Below, piece by piece: positions 1-7,831 of a DNA stretch of 64,000 bases. This DNA is from Methyloversatilis universalis FAM5 (lineage in GTDB: Bacteria > Pseudomonadota > Gammaproteobacteria > Burkholderiales > Rhodocyclaceae). Both the position numbers and the translations under genes were made by a program. The DNA is taken from positions 124,001 through 188,000 of the forward strand of contig NZ_AFHG01000052.1 in assembly GCF_000214035.2 (NCBI RefSeq), given 5' to 3'. The notes below the pieces were generated by a model, which worked only from the letters and a program-made list of their open reading frames with translations, did no database searches and was not told the origin of the DNA. Within the stretch, counting starts at the first letter, position 1. Each line of letters starts with the position of its first letter.

Positions 1-178
1 GCAGTTCGACGATGCGGCCGGCCTGCGGCGCGGGGATGTCCATCGTGGCCTTGTCGGACTCCAGCGACATCAGCGGCGCGTCGGCGTCCACCGTGTCGCC
101 CGGCTTCACCATGATTTCGATGATGGGCACGTCCTTGAAGTCGCCGATGTCGGGAATCTTTACAGTCAGTGTGCTCAT
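1..178 (-). CDS. Lipoyl-domain protein, 5' part only (probably dihydrolipoamide dehydrogenase E3 of PDH)
   Basis: The first 59 codons, beginning MSTLTVKIPDIG, form a lipoyl domain with the lipoylation motif ESDKATMD; the gene runs off the left edge. It lies 11 bp after aceF on the same strand and reads as the third gene of the pyruvate dehydrogenase operon. In many betaproteobacteria lpdA encodes E3 with an N-terminal lipoyl domain, so that is the most likely identity. This is inference, because no FAD-binding sequence is inside the window. The domain is very similar to the aceF lipoyl domain in both protein and DNA. A second E2-type gene cannot be excluded. Confidence 0.7.
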   Translation of the reverse strand, partial: MSTLTVKIPDIGDFKDVPIIEIMVKPGDTVDADAPLMSLESDKATMDIPAPQAGRIVEL

Positions 179-189
179 GTTTCGCTCCC

Positions 190-1593
190 TCACATCAGCA
201 CGCGGCGCATGTCGGCCAGCAGCGCGGCGACATGGGCGTTGAAGCGGGTGGCGGCCGCACCGTCGATCACGCGGTGATCGGCGGTCAGCGACAGCGGCAG
301 GATGAGCCGCGGCTGGAATGCCGAGCCGTCCCACACCGGCTTCATCGTGGTGCGGCTGACGCCGAGGATGGCGACCTCCGGCGCGTTGATGATGGGTGCG
401 AAACCGGTGCCGCCCAGACCGCCGACGCTGGAAATCGTGAAGCAGGCGCCCTGCATTTCCGCTGCCGACAGCTTTCCGTCGCGCGCCTTGGCCGCCAGTT
501 CGCCGCATTCGGCCGCCAGCTGCGCCACGCCTTTTTTGTCCGCGTCACGGATGACCGGCACCACCAGTCCGCCCGGGGTATCGGCGGCGAAGCCGATGTG
601 GCAGTACTGCTTCATGATCAGCGCCGGTTCTTCGGCCTGCAGGTCGATCGAGCTGTTGAACTCCGGAAATTTCTTCAGCGCCGAGCACACCGCCTTGATG
701 ATGAAGGCCAGCATGGTGAGCTTGACGCCGGCCTTGGCCTGTTCCGCGTTGATCTGCTGGCGGAAGGCTTCCAGATCGGTGACATCGGCGTCCTCGTGGT
801 AGGTGACCGCCGGGATCATGGCCCAGTTGCGCGCGAGGTTGGCTGCCGACAGCTTGCGGATGCGCGACAGCGGCTTGCGCTCGATGTCGCCGAACTTGGT
901 GAAATCGACCTTGGGCCAGGGCAGCAGATCCAGACCGCCGCCGGTGGCCACCGGCGCAGCGGCCGGCGCCTGCAGCGCGCCCTTGACGAAGGCGTTGATG
1001 TCCTCGCGCGTGATGCGGCCTTTCGGGCCGCTGGCCTTCACGCGGGCGAGATCGACGCCCAGTTCGCGTGCATAGGCGCGCATCGACGGACTGGCGTGCG
1101 CCTTCTTGCCGCCCACCAGTTCGGCCGCGATGTCGGCGGCACTGGGCAGTGCGACCGCGCCGGCGGCCGGCGTGTAGTCGCCCCGGGCCGATTGCGTTGT
1201 TGCGGCGGGGGCGGCGCCGGCGGCCGCCACGGGAGCGGCGACCGGTGCGGCGGCGACTGCCGCGGTCGGAGCCGGCGTCACGGCTGCCGCAACAGGCGCC
1301 GGAGTGGGTGCAGGTGAGGGCGCTGGCGCGGCAGCGGCAGCAGCGGCGGGCGCCTCGCCCACCTCCATCGTGCCGATCACGCTGCCCTGCGACACGCGGT
1401 CGCCGACCTTGACCGTGATCTGGCCGATGACGCCGGCGTGCGGCGCCGGAATGTCCATCGTGGCCTTGTCGGATTCGAGCGAAACGAGCGGCGCGTCGGC
1501 CTCGACGCGGTCGCCCGGTTTGACCATCACTTCGATGACGGGGACATCGGAAAAGTCGCCGATGTCGGGTACTTCAATATTGATCGTGCTCAT
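190..1593 (-). CDS. aceF: Pyruvate dehydrogenase E2, dihydrolipoyllysine-residue acetyltransferase
   Basis: Core of the pyruvate dehydrogenase complex. It moves the acetyl group from E1 to CoA on a swinging lipoyl arm. The 467-residue product has one lipoyl domain (about 1-75, lipoyl Lys43 in SDKATMD), a long Ala/Pro-rich linker (about 80-160), a peripheral subunit-binding domain (about 166-203, starting near SPSMRAYARELGV) and the CoA-acyltransferase domain. The catalytic motif DHRVIDG (His440) is near the C-terminus. E. coli AceF has three lipoyl domains and this one has a single domain, as in many betaproteobacteria. It follows aceE after 198 bp in which no gene was seen, and precedes the partial lipoyl-domain gene. 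Confidence 0.96.
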   Translation of the reverse strand: MSTINIEVPDIGDFSDVPVIEVMVKPGDRVEADAPLVSLESDKATMDIPAPHAGVIGQITVKVGDRVSQGSVIGTMEVGEAPAAAAAAAPAPSPAPTPAPVAAAVTPAPTAAVAAAPVAAPVAAAGAAPAATTQSARGDYTPAAGAVALPSAADIAAELVGGKKAHASPSMRAYARELGVDLARVKASGPKGRITREDINAFVKGALQAPAAAPVATGGGLDLLPWPKVDFTKFGDIERKPLSRIRKLSAANLARNWAMIPAVTYHEDADVTDLEAFRQQINAEQAKAGVKLTMLAFIIKAVCSALKKFPEFNSSIDLQAEEPALIMKQYCHIGFAADTPGGLVVPVIRDADKKGVAQLAAECGELAAKARDGKLSAAEMQGACFTISSVGGLGGTGFAPIINAPEVAILGVSRTTMKPVWDGSAFQPRLILPLSLTADHRVIDGAAATRFNAHVAALLADMRRVLM

Positions 1594-1791
1594 TCAAGCC
1601 TCGCATTCGGGTGCGGTCGCGCGGCACGCGCCCGCGGTGTGCGGCCGCGTGCGACGCGGCCGGTGCATGTGTTCCGGCTGGCACGCCCGGGACGTGCGAA
1701 GGGCGCACCGGCTGCTGCGGCCGGAACCTGGCGGTTCCGCCTCCGCGCGCATCCGGCCCCTCCGCGCACGTCCTCGACGCGCCGCCACAGC

Positions 1792-4467
1792 TCAGACGTA
1801 CAGCGGGTTCGGCTTGGTCACGTCCAGACCGTAGCGCGCGATGGCTTCCGCCACCTTGGCCCGGTCCAGCGCACCGTCGTCGGCCAGCGCCTTCAGCGCC
1901 GCCACCGTCACCCAGTGTCTATCCACCTCGAAATGCGAGCGCAGCGCCTCGCGCGTGTCCGAACGGCCGAAGCCGTCGGTACCCAGCACCACGTACTTGC
2001 GCGGTACCCAGGCGCGGATCTGTTCGGCGAACAGCCGCACGTAGTCGGTGGCCGCGATCACCGGTCCGCGGGTGTCACGCAGGCACTGCTCGACATGCGA
2101 CGCGCGCGGGGTTTCCAGCGGGTTGAGCAGATTCCAGCGCGTGCAGTCGGCGCCGTTGCGGGCCAGTTCGGTGAAGCTCGGGCAGGCCCACAGATCCGAT
2201 TCCACGCCCCAGTCGGCCTTCAGCAGTTCGGCGGCGGCGATCACTTCGCGGAAGATGGTGCCGCTGCCCAGCAGCTGGGCGCGCGGGCCGTTCGAGGCGG
2301 CGCCGCGGCGGAACAGGTACATGCCTTTCAGGATGTCGGCTTCGGCACCGTCCGGCATGGCCGGGTGCTCGTAGTTCTCGTTCATCACCGTCAGGTAGTA
2401 GTAGATGTCCTCCTGGTTGGCCATCATGCGGCGCAGGCCGTCCTGCACGATGACCGCCACTTCGTACGAGAAGGTCGGGTCGTAGCTGACGCAGTTCGGC
2501 ACTGCGCCGGACCACAGGTGGGAATGCCCGTCCTCGTGCTGCAGGCCTTCGCCGTTCAGCGTGGTGCGGCCGGCGGTACCGCCGACCAGGAAGCCGCGGG
2601 CGCGCTGGTCGCCGGCCGCCCAGGCCAGGTCACCGATGCGCTGGAAGCCGAACATCGAATAGAAGATGTAGATCGGGATGGTGGCCACGCCGTGCACCGA
2701 ATAGCTGGTGGCGGCGGCGATCCAGTCGCTCATCGCGCCGGCTTCGTTGATGCCTTCCTGCAGGATCTGGCCGGTCTTCGACTCCTTGTAGAACATGAGC
2801 TGGTCGGCGTCCTGCGGCACGTACTTCTGGCCTTCCTGGTTCCAGATGCCGATCTGGCGGAACATGCCTTCCATGCCGAAGGTGCGCGACTCGTCCGGCA
2901 CGATGGGCACCACGCGCTTGCCGATGTGCGGGTCGCGCAGCAGGATGTTCATGATGCGCACGAAGGCCATGGTGGTCGACAGTTCGCGGCCTTCGCCGGA
3001 GGCCTTCAGCAGCGCGTCGAAGGCGGACAGCGGCGGCACTTCGAGCGGATCGGCCTTCATCCGGCGCTGCGGCAGGTAGCCGCCCAGCGCCATCCGGCGC
3101 TCGCGCATGTAGGCCACTTCCTTCGAGTTCTCGTCGAACTTCAGATAGGGCAGCGATTCCAGTTCGCTGTCCTTGATCGGCAGGTCGAAGCGGTCGCGGA
3201 ATTCGCGCAGCGATTCCAGATCGACCTTCTTCTGCTGGTGCGAAATGTTCTGCGCCTCGCCCGAGCCGCCCATGCCATAGCCCTTGATGGTCTTGGCGAG
3301 AATGACGGTGGGCTGGCCGGTATGGTTCACCGCGGCGTGATAGGCGGCATACACCTTGTGCGGATCATGGCCGCCGCGGTTCAGGCGGAAGATGTCCTCG
3401 TTGCTCCAGTTGGCGACCATGGCCGCCAGTTCCGGATATTTGCCGAAGAAGTGCTCGCGCACGTAGGCGCCGTCGCGCGACTTCATGGTCTGGTATTCGC
3501 CATCGACCACTTCCATCATGCGCTGCGCCAGCAGGCCGGTCTTGTCCTGCGCCAGCAGCGGGTCCCAGTAGCTGCCCCAGAGCAGCTTGATCACGTTCCA
3601 GCCCGAGCCGCGGAAGTCGCCTTCCAGTTCCTGGATGATCTTGCCGTTGCCGCGCACCGGGCCGTCCAGACGCTGCAGATTGCAGTTCACGACGAAGATG
3701 AGGTTGTCGAGCTTTTCGCGGGCCGCCATCGCGATCTCGCCCAGCGTTTCCGGTTCGTCGGTCTCGCCGTCGCCGATGAAGCACCACACCTTGCGGCCTT
3801 CGGTATTGGCGATGCCGCGATCCTGCAGGTACTTCATGAAGCGGGCCTGGTAGATGGCCTGCAGCGGGCCGAGGCCCATGGACACCGTCGGGAACTGCCA
3901 GAAGTCCGGCATCAGCCACGGGTGCGGATAGCTGGACAGGCCCTTGCCGCCGACTTCCTGCCGGAAGCTGTCCAGCTGGGCTTCGTTCAGACGGTCCAGC
4001 AGGAAGGCACGGGCGTAGATGCCGGGTGCGGAGTGACCCTGAAAGTAGATCAGGTCGCCGCCGTGGGTCGGGCTGGGGGCATGCCAGAACCAGTTGAATC
4101 CGACGTCATAGAGCGTGGCGCTGGACGCGAAGCTGGCGATGTGACCGCCGACATTGGTGTCCTTGTTTGCGCGCAGCACCATGGCCATCGCATTCCAGCG
4201 GATGTAGCTGCGGATGCGGTGCTCGATCTCGTAATCACCGGGCGCCGGCGCCTGCTTGCCGACCGGAATGGTGTTTACATAGGCGGTGGTGGCCGAGTAC
4301 GGGATGTTGATGCCGGCGCGACGCGCCAGTTCGGTCAGCCGCTCGATCAGGTAATGCGCACGCTGCTCACCGGCGTGTTCGATCACGCCTTCCAGCGCGT
4401 CGAGCCATTCCTGGGTTTCGACAGCGTCCGGATCGGAAGCGAGCAGGGGATTGGGTAGTGCAGACAT
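1792..4467 (-). CDS. aceE: Pyruvate dehydrogenase E1 component, homodimeric type
   Basis: Thiamin-diphosphate enzyme that decarboxylates pyruvate and acetylates the E2 lipoyl group, feeding acetyl-CoA to the TCA cycle. At 891 residues it matches the single-chain AceE family. The ThDP/Mg motif is visible: GDGETDEPE at about 232-240, followed by NLIFVVNCNLQRLDGP near 255-270. The transketolase-like central domain and C-terminal domain complete the chain. The ATG at 4467 has a GAGGAG-type ribosome site and matches the usual AceE N-terminus. It is the first gene of the aceE-aceF-E3 unit, with a perfect 10-bp-arm palindrome just upstream that may be a regulatory site. Confidence 0.97.
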   Translation of the reverse strand: MSALPNPLLASDPDAVETQEWLDALEGVIEHAGEQRAHYLIERLTELARRAGINIPYSATTAYVNTIPVGKQAPAPGDYEIEHRIRSYIRWNAMAMVLRANKDTNVGGHIASFASSATLYDVGFNWFWHAPSPTHGGDLIYFQGHSAPGIYARAFLLDRLNEAQLDSFRQEVGGKGLSSYPHPWLMPDFWQFPTVSMGLGPLQAIYQARFMKYLQDRGIANTEGRKVWCFIGDGETDEPETLGEIAMAAREKLDNLIFVVNCNLQRLDGPVRGNGKIIQELEGDFRGSGWNVIKLLWGSYWDPLLAQDKTGLLAQRMMEVVDGEYQTMKSRDGAYVREHFFGKYPELAAMVANWSNEDIFRLNRGGHDPHKVYAAYHAAVNHTGQPTVILAKTIKGYGMGGSGEAQNISHQQKKVDLESLREFRDRFDLPIKDSELESLPYLKFDENSKEVAYMRERRMALGGYLPQRRMKADPLEVPPLSAFDALLKASGEGRELSTTMAFVRIMNILLRDPHIGKRVVPIVPDESRTFGMEGMFRQIGIWNQEGQKYVPQDADQLMFYKESKTGQILQEGINEAGAMSDWIAAATSYSVHGVATIPIYIFYSMFGFQRIGDLAWAAGDQRARGFLVGGTAGRTTLNGEGLQHEDGHSHLWSGAVPNCVSYDPTFSYEVAVIVQDGLRRMMANQEDIYYYLTVMNENYEHPAMPDGAEADILKGMYLFRRGAASNGPRAQLLGSGTIFREVIAAAELLKADWGVESDLWACPSFTELARNGADCTRWNLLNPLETPRASHVEQCLRDTRGPVIAATDYVRLFAEQIRAWVPRKYVVLGTDGFGRSDTREALRSHFEVDRHWVTVAALKALADDGALDRAKVAEAIARYGLDVTKPNPLYV

Positions 4468-4485
4468 CCAGGCTTTCTCCTCTTT

Positions 4486-4508
4486 TTTGATCGAGCTGCT
4501 CGATCAAA
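4486..4508. promoter_or_regulatory. Perfect palindrome in the aceE leader
   Basis: Arms TTTGATCGAG and CTCGATCAAA are perfectly complementary around a 3-base centre, 19 bases upstream of the aceE start codon. No T-run follows on either strand, so it does not look like a terminator. It fits an operator or a leader hairpin controlling aceE. It does not resemble the AATTGGTnnnACCAATT consensus of PdhR, so any protein bound here is unknown. Confidence 0.5.
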
Positions 4509-4703
4509 TGCACCGCCGATGCACAACCCGGCCGGGGCATGGAGGCCCGTCCGGGGTCGTCAGCGTGCCGGGCGAGGAGATGCTCGTCCGTGGCGCCTGT
4601 CCGTCTGCGCATGGGTGATGCAAGTGTCGACAGCTCTGAAGCGGCAGCGGGTGGCTGCCATGGCTACGCCGATCGCAGGGATCGCCCGCGTCGACGTGTC
4701 GCA

Positions 4704-4732
4704 ATTATGGACACCCCCCGGATTTGCCGCCA
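4704..4732 (-). promoter_or_regulatory. Weak sigma-70-like promoter candidate for aceE
   Basis: On the minus strand a -10-like CATAAT (4709-4704) lies 17 bp after a poor -35-like TGGCGG (4732-4727). A transcript from here would have a leader of roughly 230 bases containing the palindrome at 4486-4508. The -35 match is weak, so this is only a candidate. Confidence 0.25.
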
Positions 4733-4765
4733 GTAGTGGAAAACCGAAATCGGCCGGAAAACGGC

Positions 4766-4800
4766 AAAAAAAGCGGGCACCCGGAGGCCTGGGTGCCCGC
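4766..4800 (-). terminator. Intrinsic terminator of the aldA operon
   Basis: Read on the minus strand, the arms GCGGGCACCC and GGGTGCCCGC form a 10-bp perfect stem with an 8-base loop, followed by seven T. It lies 76 bp past the aldA stop and closes the alcohol-oxidation operon. A second hairpin without a T-run (arms GCGGGTGC and GCACCCGC, 4848-4870) lies between aldA and this terminator. Confidence 0.9.
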
Positions 4801-4876
4801 AACCGAGGAGAAACGAAAGGTCTTCTACAAGACCCGGGGTGTGCAGGGCGGGTGCGGGGGATGCACCCGCTCTGCA

Positions 4877-6313
4877 TCAGCCGTGCTGGATGTAGGCCAC
4901 CTGGGTTTCGGTGTACTCGTACAGCCCGTGCTTGCCGTCGGCGCCGCCGATGCCCGACTTGCGGCGGCCGGCGTGGAAGCCCTGCATCGCTTCGAAGTTC
5001 TCGCGATTGACATAGGTTTCGCCGAACTGCAGATCGCGGATCGCGCGCATCGCCGCATTGAGGTCGCGGGTGTAGACCGACGAGGTCAGGCCGTAGTCCG
5101 ACGCATTGGCGTGGGCCACCGCCTCGTCGAGATCGTCGACCAGCTGCACCGGCAGCACCGGCCCGAAGATTTCACTGCGCATGATGTCCATGTCGGCATG
5201 GCAGTTGATCAGTACGGTGGGCTCGTAGTGGTAGCCGGACGCGCGGTCGGCGACGCGGCCACCCAGCACGCACTGGGCGCCGTCGCGCCTGGCCTGTTCG
5301 ACCATGGCGGCCACCTTGTCCAGGCCTTCCTTGTTCACCAGCGGGCCCATGTCGACGCTCTGATCGGCGATCGGGTCGCCATAGCGGGTGGCGGCCATCT
5401 TCGCGGTGAGCTTGGTGATGAATTCGTCGGCCACGCTGCGCTGCACGTAGACGCGCTCTGCGCAGTTGCACACCTGCCCGGTGTTGATCACGCGTGACGC
5501 GGTGATCGCGGTCGAGGCGAGGTCGAGGTCGGCGTCGGCCAGCACGATGGCGGGCGCCTTGCCGCCCAGTTCCAGATTGACCCGGGTCAGGTTGCGGCCG
5601 GCCGCCTGCATGATGCGGCTGCCTGTGGCCACGCTGCCGGTGAAGCTCACCATGTCGATCGACGAACTGCCGGTCAGCGCGGCGCCGGTGGTTTCACCGC
5701 GGCCGCCGATCAGGTTGAACACGCCGCGCGGCAGTTCGGCCGCATGCACCAGCTTCGCGAACAGGAAGGCGTTGAGCGGCGTTTCCTCGCTCGGCTTGAT
5801 CACGATGGTGTTGCCGGTCACCAGCGCCGGCGCCATCTTGCGGGCGATCAGGAAGAGCGGGAAGTTCCACGGCAGGATGCCGGCGACCACGCCCACCGGC
5901 TTGCGCAGCAGGAAGATGCTTTCGCCCGGGCGGTCGCTGGTGAGCACCTCGCCCTCGATGCGGCGCGCCCATTCGGCCATGTAGTCCAGGTAGTCGGCGG
6001 TGAAGTCGACCTCGACCCGCGCCAGACCCAGCGTCTTGCCCTGTTCCAGCGTCAGCAGGCGCGCCATCTCTTCGCGCACGCCGCGCAGGCCTTCGGCCAC
6101 CTTGCGCAGCCAGCCGGCGCGCTGGATGGCCGGCAGCTTCGCCCACTGCGGCTGTGCCGTGCGGGCGGCGGCGATCGCGCGCTCGACCGCGGCGACACCG
6201 GCTTCGGGCACCGTGTCGAGCAGCGCGTGAGTGGCCGGGTTGAACACTTCGATGCGGCTGGCGACGTCGCTCTCGTCGAAGCGTCCGTCGATGTAGTTGT
6301 GATGGGTGGTCAT
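4877..6313 (-). CDS. aldA: NAD-dependent aldehyde dehydrogenase, AldA (lactaldehyde/glycolaldehyde) type
   Basis: Cytoplasmic NAD(P)-linked oxidation of an aldehyde to its acid. The 478-residue product spans the whole ALDH fold: the oxyanion Asn motif PWNFPLFL (about 148-155), FTGSVATG, the general base in LELGGKAP (Glu248) and the catalytic Cys282 in GQVCNCAERVYV. The GQVCNCAERV signature and the C-terminal run GETYVNRENFEAMQG are characteristic of E. coli AldA, and the length agrees. It is the last gene of an operon headed by a periplasmic quinoprotein alcohol dehydrogenase, so it most likely oxidises the aldehyde that enzyme makes. The true substrate (acetaldehyde, glycolaldehyde or lactaldehyde) cannot be read from the sequence. 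Confidence 0.9.
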   Translation of the reverse strand: MTTHHNYIDGRFDESDVASRIEVFNPATHALLDTVPEAGVAAVERAIAAARTAQPQWAKLPAIQRAGWLRKVAEGLRGVREEMARLLTLEQGKTLGLARVEVDFTADYLDYMAEWARRIEGEVLTSDRPGESIFLLRKPVGVVAGILPWNFPLFLIARKMAPALVTGNTIVIKPSEETPLNAFLFAKLVHAAELPRGVFNLIGGRGETTGAALTGSSSIDMVSFTGSVATGSRIMQAAGRNLTRVNLELGGKAPAIVLADADLDLASTAITASRVINTGQVCNCAERVYVQRSVADEFITKLTAKMAATRYGDPIADQSVDMGPLVNKEGLDKVAAMVEQARRDGAQCVLGGRVADRASGYHYEPTVLINCHADMDIMRSEIFGPVLPVQLVDDLDEAVAHANASDYGLTSSVYTRDLNAAMRAIRDLQFGETYVNRENFEAMQGFHAGRRKSGIGGADGKHGLYEYTETQVAYIQHG

Positions 6314-6370
6314 TCCAGAGTCTCCTTGGTGTGTGTGATCGGAAGCGGTGATCGAGTGCGGTGCGCGGGT

Positions 6371-6838
6371 TCAGGCGGCGCGCGTCATGCGCTTGCCGAA
6401 GGATTCGGACAGGTAGCCGAAGGTGAGTCCGGCGATCCAGGTCAGGCCGACGAACAGCGCCTTCTCGAAGGTGTCGCCAGTGGCGCCGAAGTAGGTGGCG
6501 GCGCCGAGAAAGGCGGCGGGCGTGTAGGACAGCGCGGCCACGTCGGCCATCGCCACCAGCACGAAGGCCAGCACCGCGACCAGCAGCGCCAGCGCCGGCA
6601 GGCTGCCGCCGGCCAGCGCGACCAGCCACATCGTGCCGGCGGTCAGCACGACACCGGCCAGTGCGGCGAAGGCCGATTTGCCGAGCGCCTGACTGCCGCC
6701 GCCGGCGGCGAAGAAGGTGGCCCAGGCGACGAAGCCTATCCACGGATTGAGCTGCAGGTTCGGCATGCCGATGCTCAGGCAGACCCACAGTGCGACCAGC
6801 AGGGCGATGCTCAGTGCGAGTGCGTGCAGCAGTTTCAT
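6371..6838 (-). CDS. DUF1097 family membrane protein
   Basis: Small integral membrane protein of 155 residues with about five hydrophobic segments and the layout of the DUF1097 family (E. coli YcdZ is a member), including a C-terminal GLTFGYLSESFGKR. The biochemical role of the family is not established. The start at 6838 is chosen because AAGGAGG lies 7 bases upstream; a further-upstream ATG would add 12 basic residues. It sits 57 bp before aldA and 55 bp after the outer-membrane protein gene. Its context suggests movement of an alcohol, aldehyde or acid across the inner membrane, but that is inference only. Confidence 0.75.
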   Translation of the reverse strand: MKLLHALALSIALLVALWVCLSIGMPNLQLNPWIGFVAWATFFAAGGGSQALGKSAFAALAGVVLTAGTMWLVALAGGSLPALALLVAVLAFVLVAMADVAALSYTPAAFLGAATYFGATGDTFEKALFVGLTWIAGLTFGYLSESFGKRMTRAA

Positions 6839-6843
6839 TTGAA

Positions 6844-6860
6844 GCCTCCTTGAAGGAGGC
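6844..6860 (-). promoter_or_regulatory. Palindrome containing the ribosome binding site of the DUF1097 gene
   Basis: GCCTCCTT and AAGGAGGC are perfect complements around a single base. The second arm is the Shine-Dalgarno sequence of the DUF1097 gene. As RNA it could pair with the anti-Shine-Dalgarno arm, although a one-base loop needs some fraying. It may reduce translation unless ribosomes arrive from the upstream gene. Confidence 0.4.
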
Positions 6861-6893
6861 CGGCGACGTGCCACAGCACGCCGCCGGCCGGGG

Positions 6894-7769
6894 TTACCAG
6901 ACGTAGGCGTACTTCACGTTGATGCTGTTGTTGACCGGCCGGTTCTCGCCTTCGATGCCGTGCGAGTAACGCAGCGCGATCGACTGGTTGCCGTAGTAAT
7001 GGAACATCACGCCGAGCGAACCATCGAGCCCCCACGAGTCACCGGCGCCATTGCGGCCGCTGATGCGCTCGTAGTCGACACCGGCGAACGGTTCCAGCCA
7101 GTCGTTCACGCGGTAGCCGAAGCGGTTGTTGGTGTGCCACAACATGCCCGGGCGGGTGCCGTCGTCCTTGCGGCTCTGTGCGACGAAGCCGAGGTCGCCG
7201 GTCCATGCGATGCGATCGGTCAGCGGCGCGTACCACAGCAGACTGGACAGGTTCTTCCAGTTGGTGTCGCTGACGTCCTTGTCGCCAATCGGCACCTGCA
7301 GGAAGGTCTGGAAGCCGAGCGTGGAACCGGGCGTCGGCTTGTACCAGATGGCGGCACCGGTGATGGTGTCGCCGAAGCCGCTGATGTGGCGGGTATCCGG
7401 GTCGGGAGAATTGCGGTCCCGGATGCCCACCGTGGGCTGGATCACCTCGAACGCCAGACCGATGTTCCGGTTGGAATCCGGTGTCCAGAAGCGCACGTAT
7501 TTCGACAGGCCGATGATCTTCTGCGCGCTGCTGCCACGTTGACGATCGCCGTCGCTGTCGAACAGCCGGCTGTCGCGCTGCACGGTGGCGTACTGCACGA
7601 ACACGTTGAACGGCTGGTCGAAATTGACCGGCAGGTCGTATTCGTGCGGACCGATCACATCGAAGGTGGTCTGTGCCGCAGCGCTGCCGGACAGCAGCGC
7701 CAGGGCGAAACCGGATGCGGAGACGACAGTCTTCGCGGCACGGGTGGGAGTGATGGCAAAAGTGTTCAT
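6894..7769 (-). CDS. Phenol_MetA_deg-type outer-membrane protein
   Basis: 291 residues with an N-terminal signal peptide ending near GSAAAQT (about residue 33), then alternating aromatic/hydrophobic beta-strand stretches ending KYAYVW, as in outer-membrane barrels. The pattern fits the family called 'protein involved in meta-pathway of phenol degradation' (PF13557/COG4313), often found beside catabolic genes for hydrophobic or alcohol substrates. It lies 62 bp after the PQQ alcohol dehydrogenase gene and probably serves as an outer-membrane channel for the substrate. Substrate specificity is unknown. The start at 7769 gives a normal signal peptide. Confidence 0.75.
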   Translation of the reverse strand: MNTFAITPTRAAKTVVSASGFALALLSGSAAAQTTFDVIGPHEYDLPVNFDQPFNVFVQYATVQRDSRLFDSDGDRQRGSSAQKIIGLSKYVRFWTPDSNRNIGLAFEVIQPTVGIRDRNSPDPDTRHISGFGDTITGAAIWYKPTPGSTLGFQTFLQVPIGDKDVSDTNWKNLSSLLWYAPLTDRIAWTGDLGFVAQSRKDDGTRPGMLWHTNNRFGYRVNDWLEPFAGVDYERISGRNGAGDSWGLDGSLGVMFHYYGNQSIALRYSHGIEGENRPVNNSINVKYAYVW

Positions 7770-7831
7770 GAGTTCATGTCCTTGTTATGTTCTTTCTGGC
7801 AGGCGCGCGGCGGACCGGGCGCCCGGGTGGA

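Noticed and set aside
1438-4458. A 1006-codon open frame opposite aceE
   Set aside because: It is an antisense shadow of a strongly conserved enzyme; its translation is Arg/His/Gly-rich with no domain. High GC opens such frames throughout the window.
4486-4508. Palindrome as an intrinsic terminator
   Set aside because: No T-run follows on either strand, and it lies upstream of a gene, not after one.
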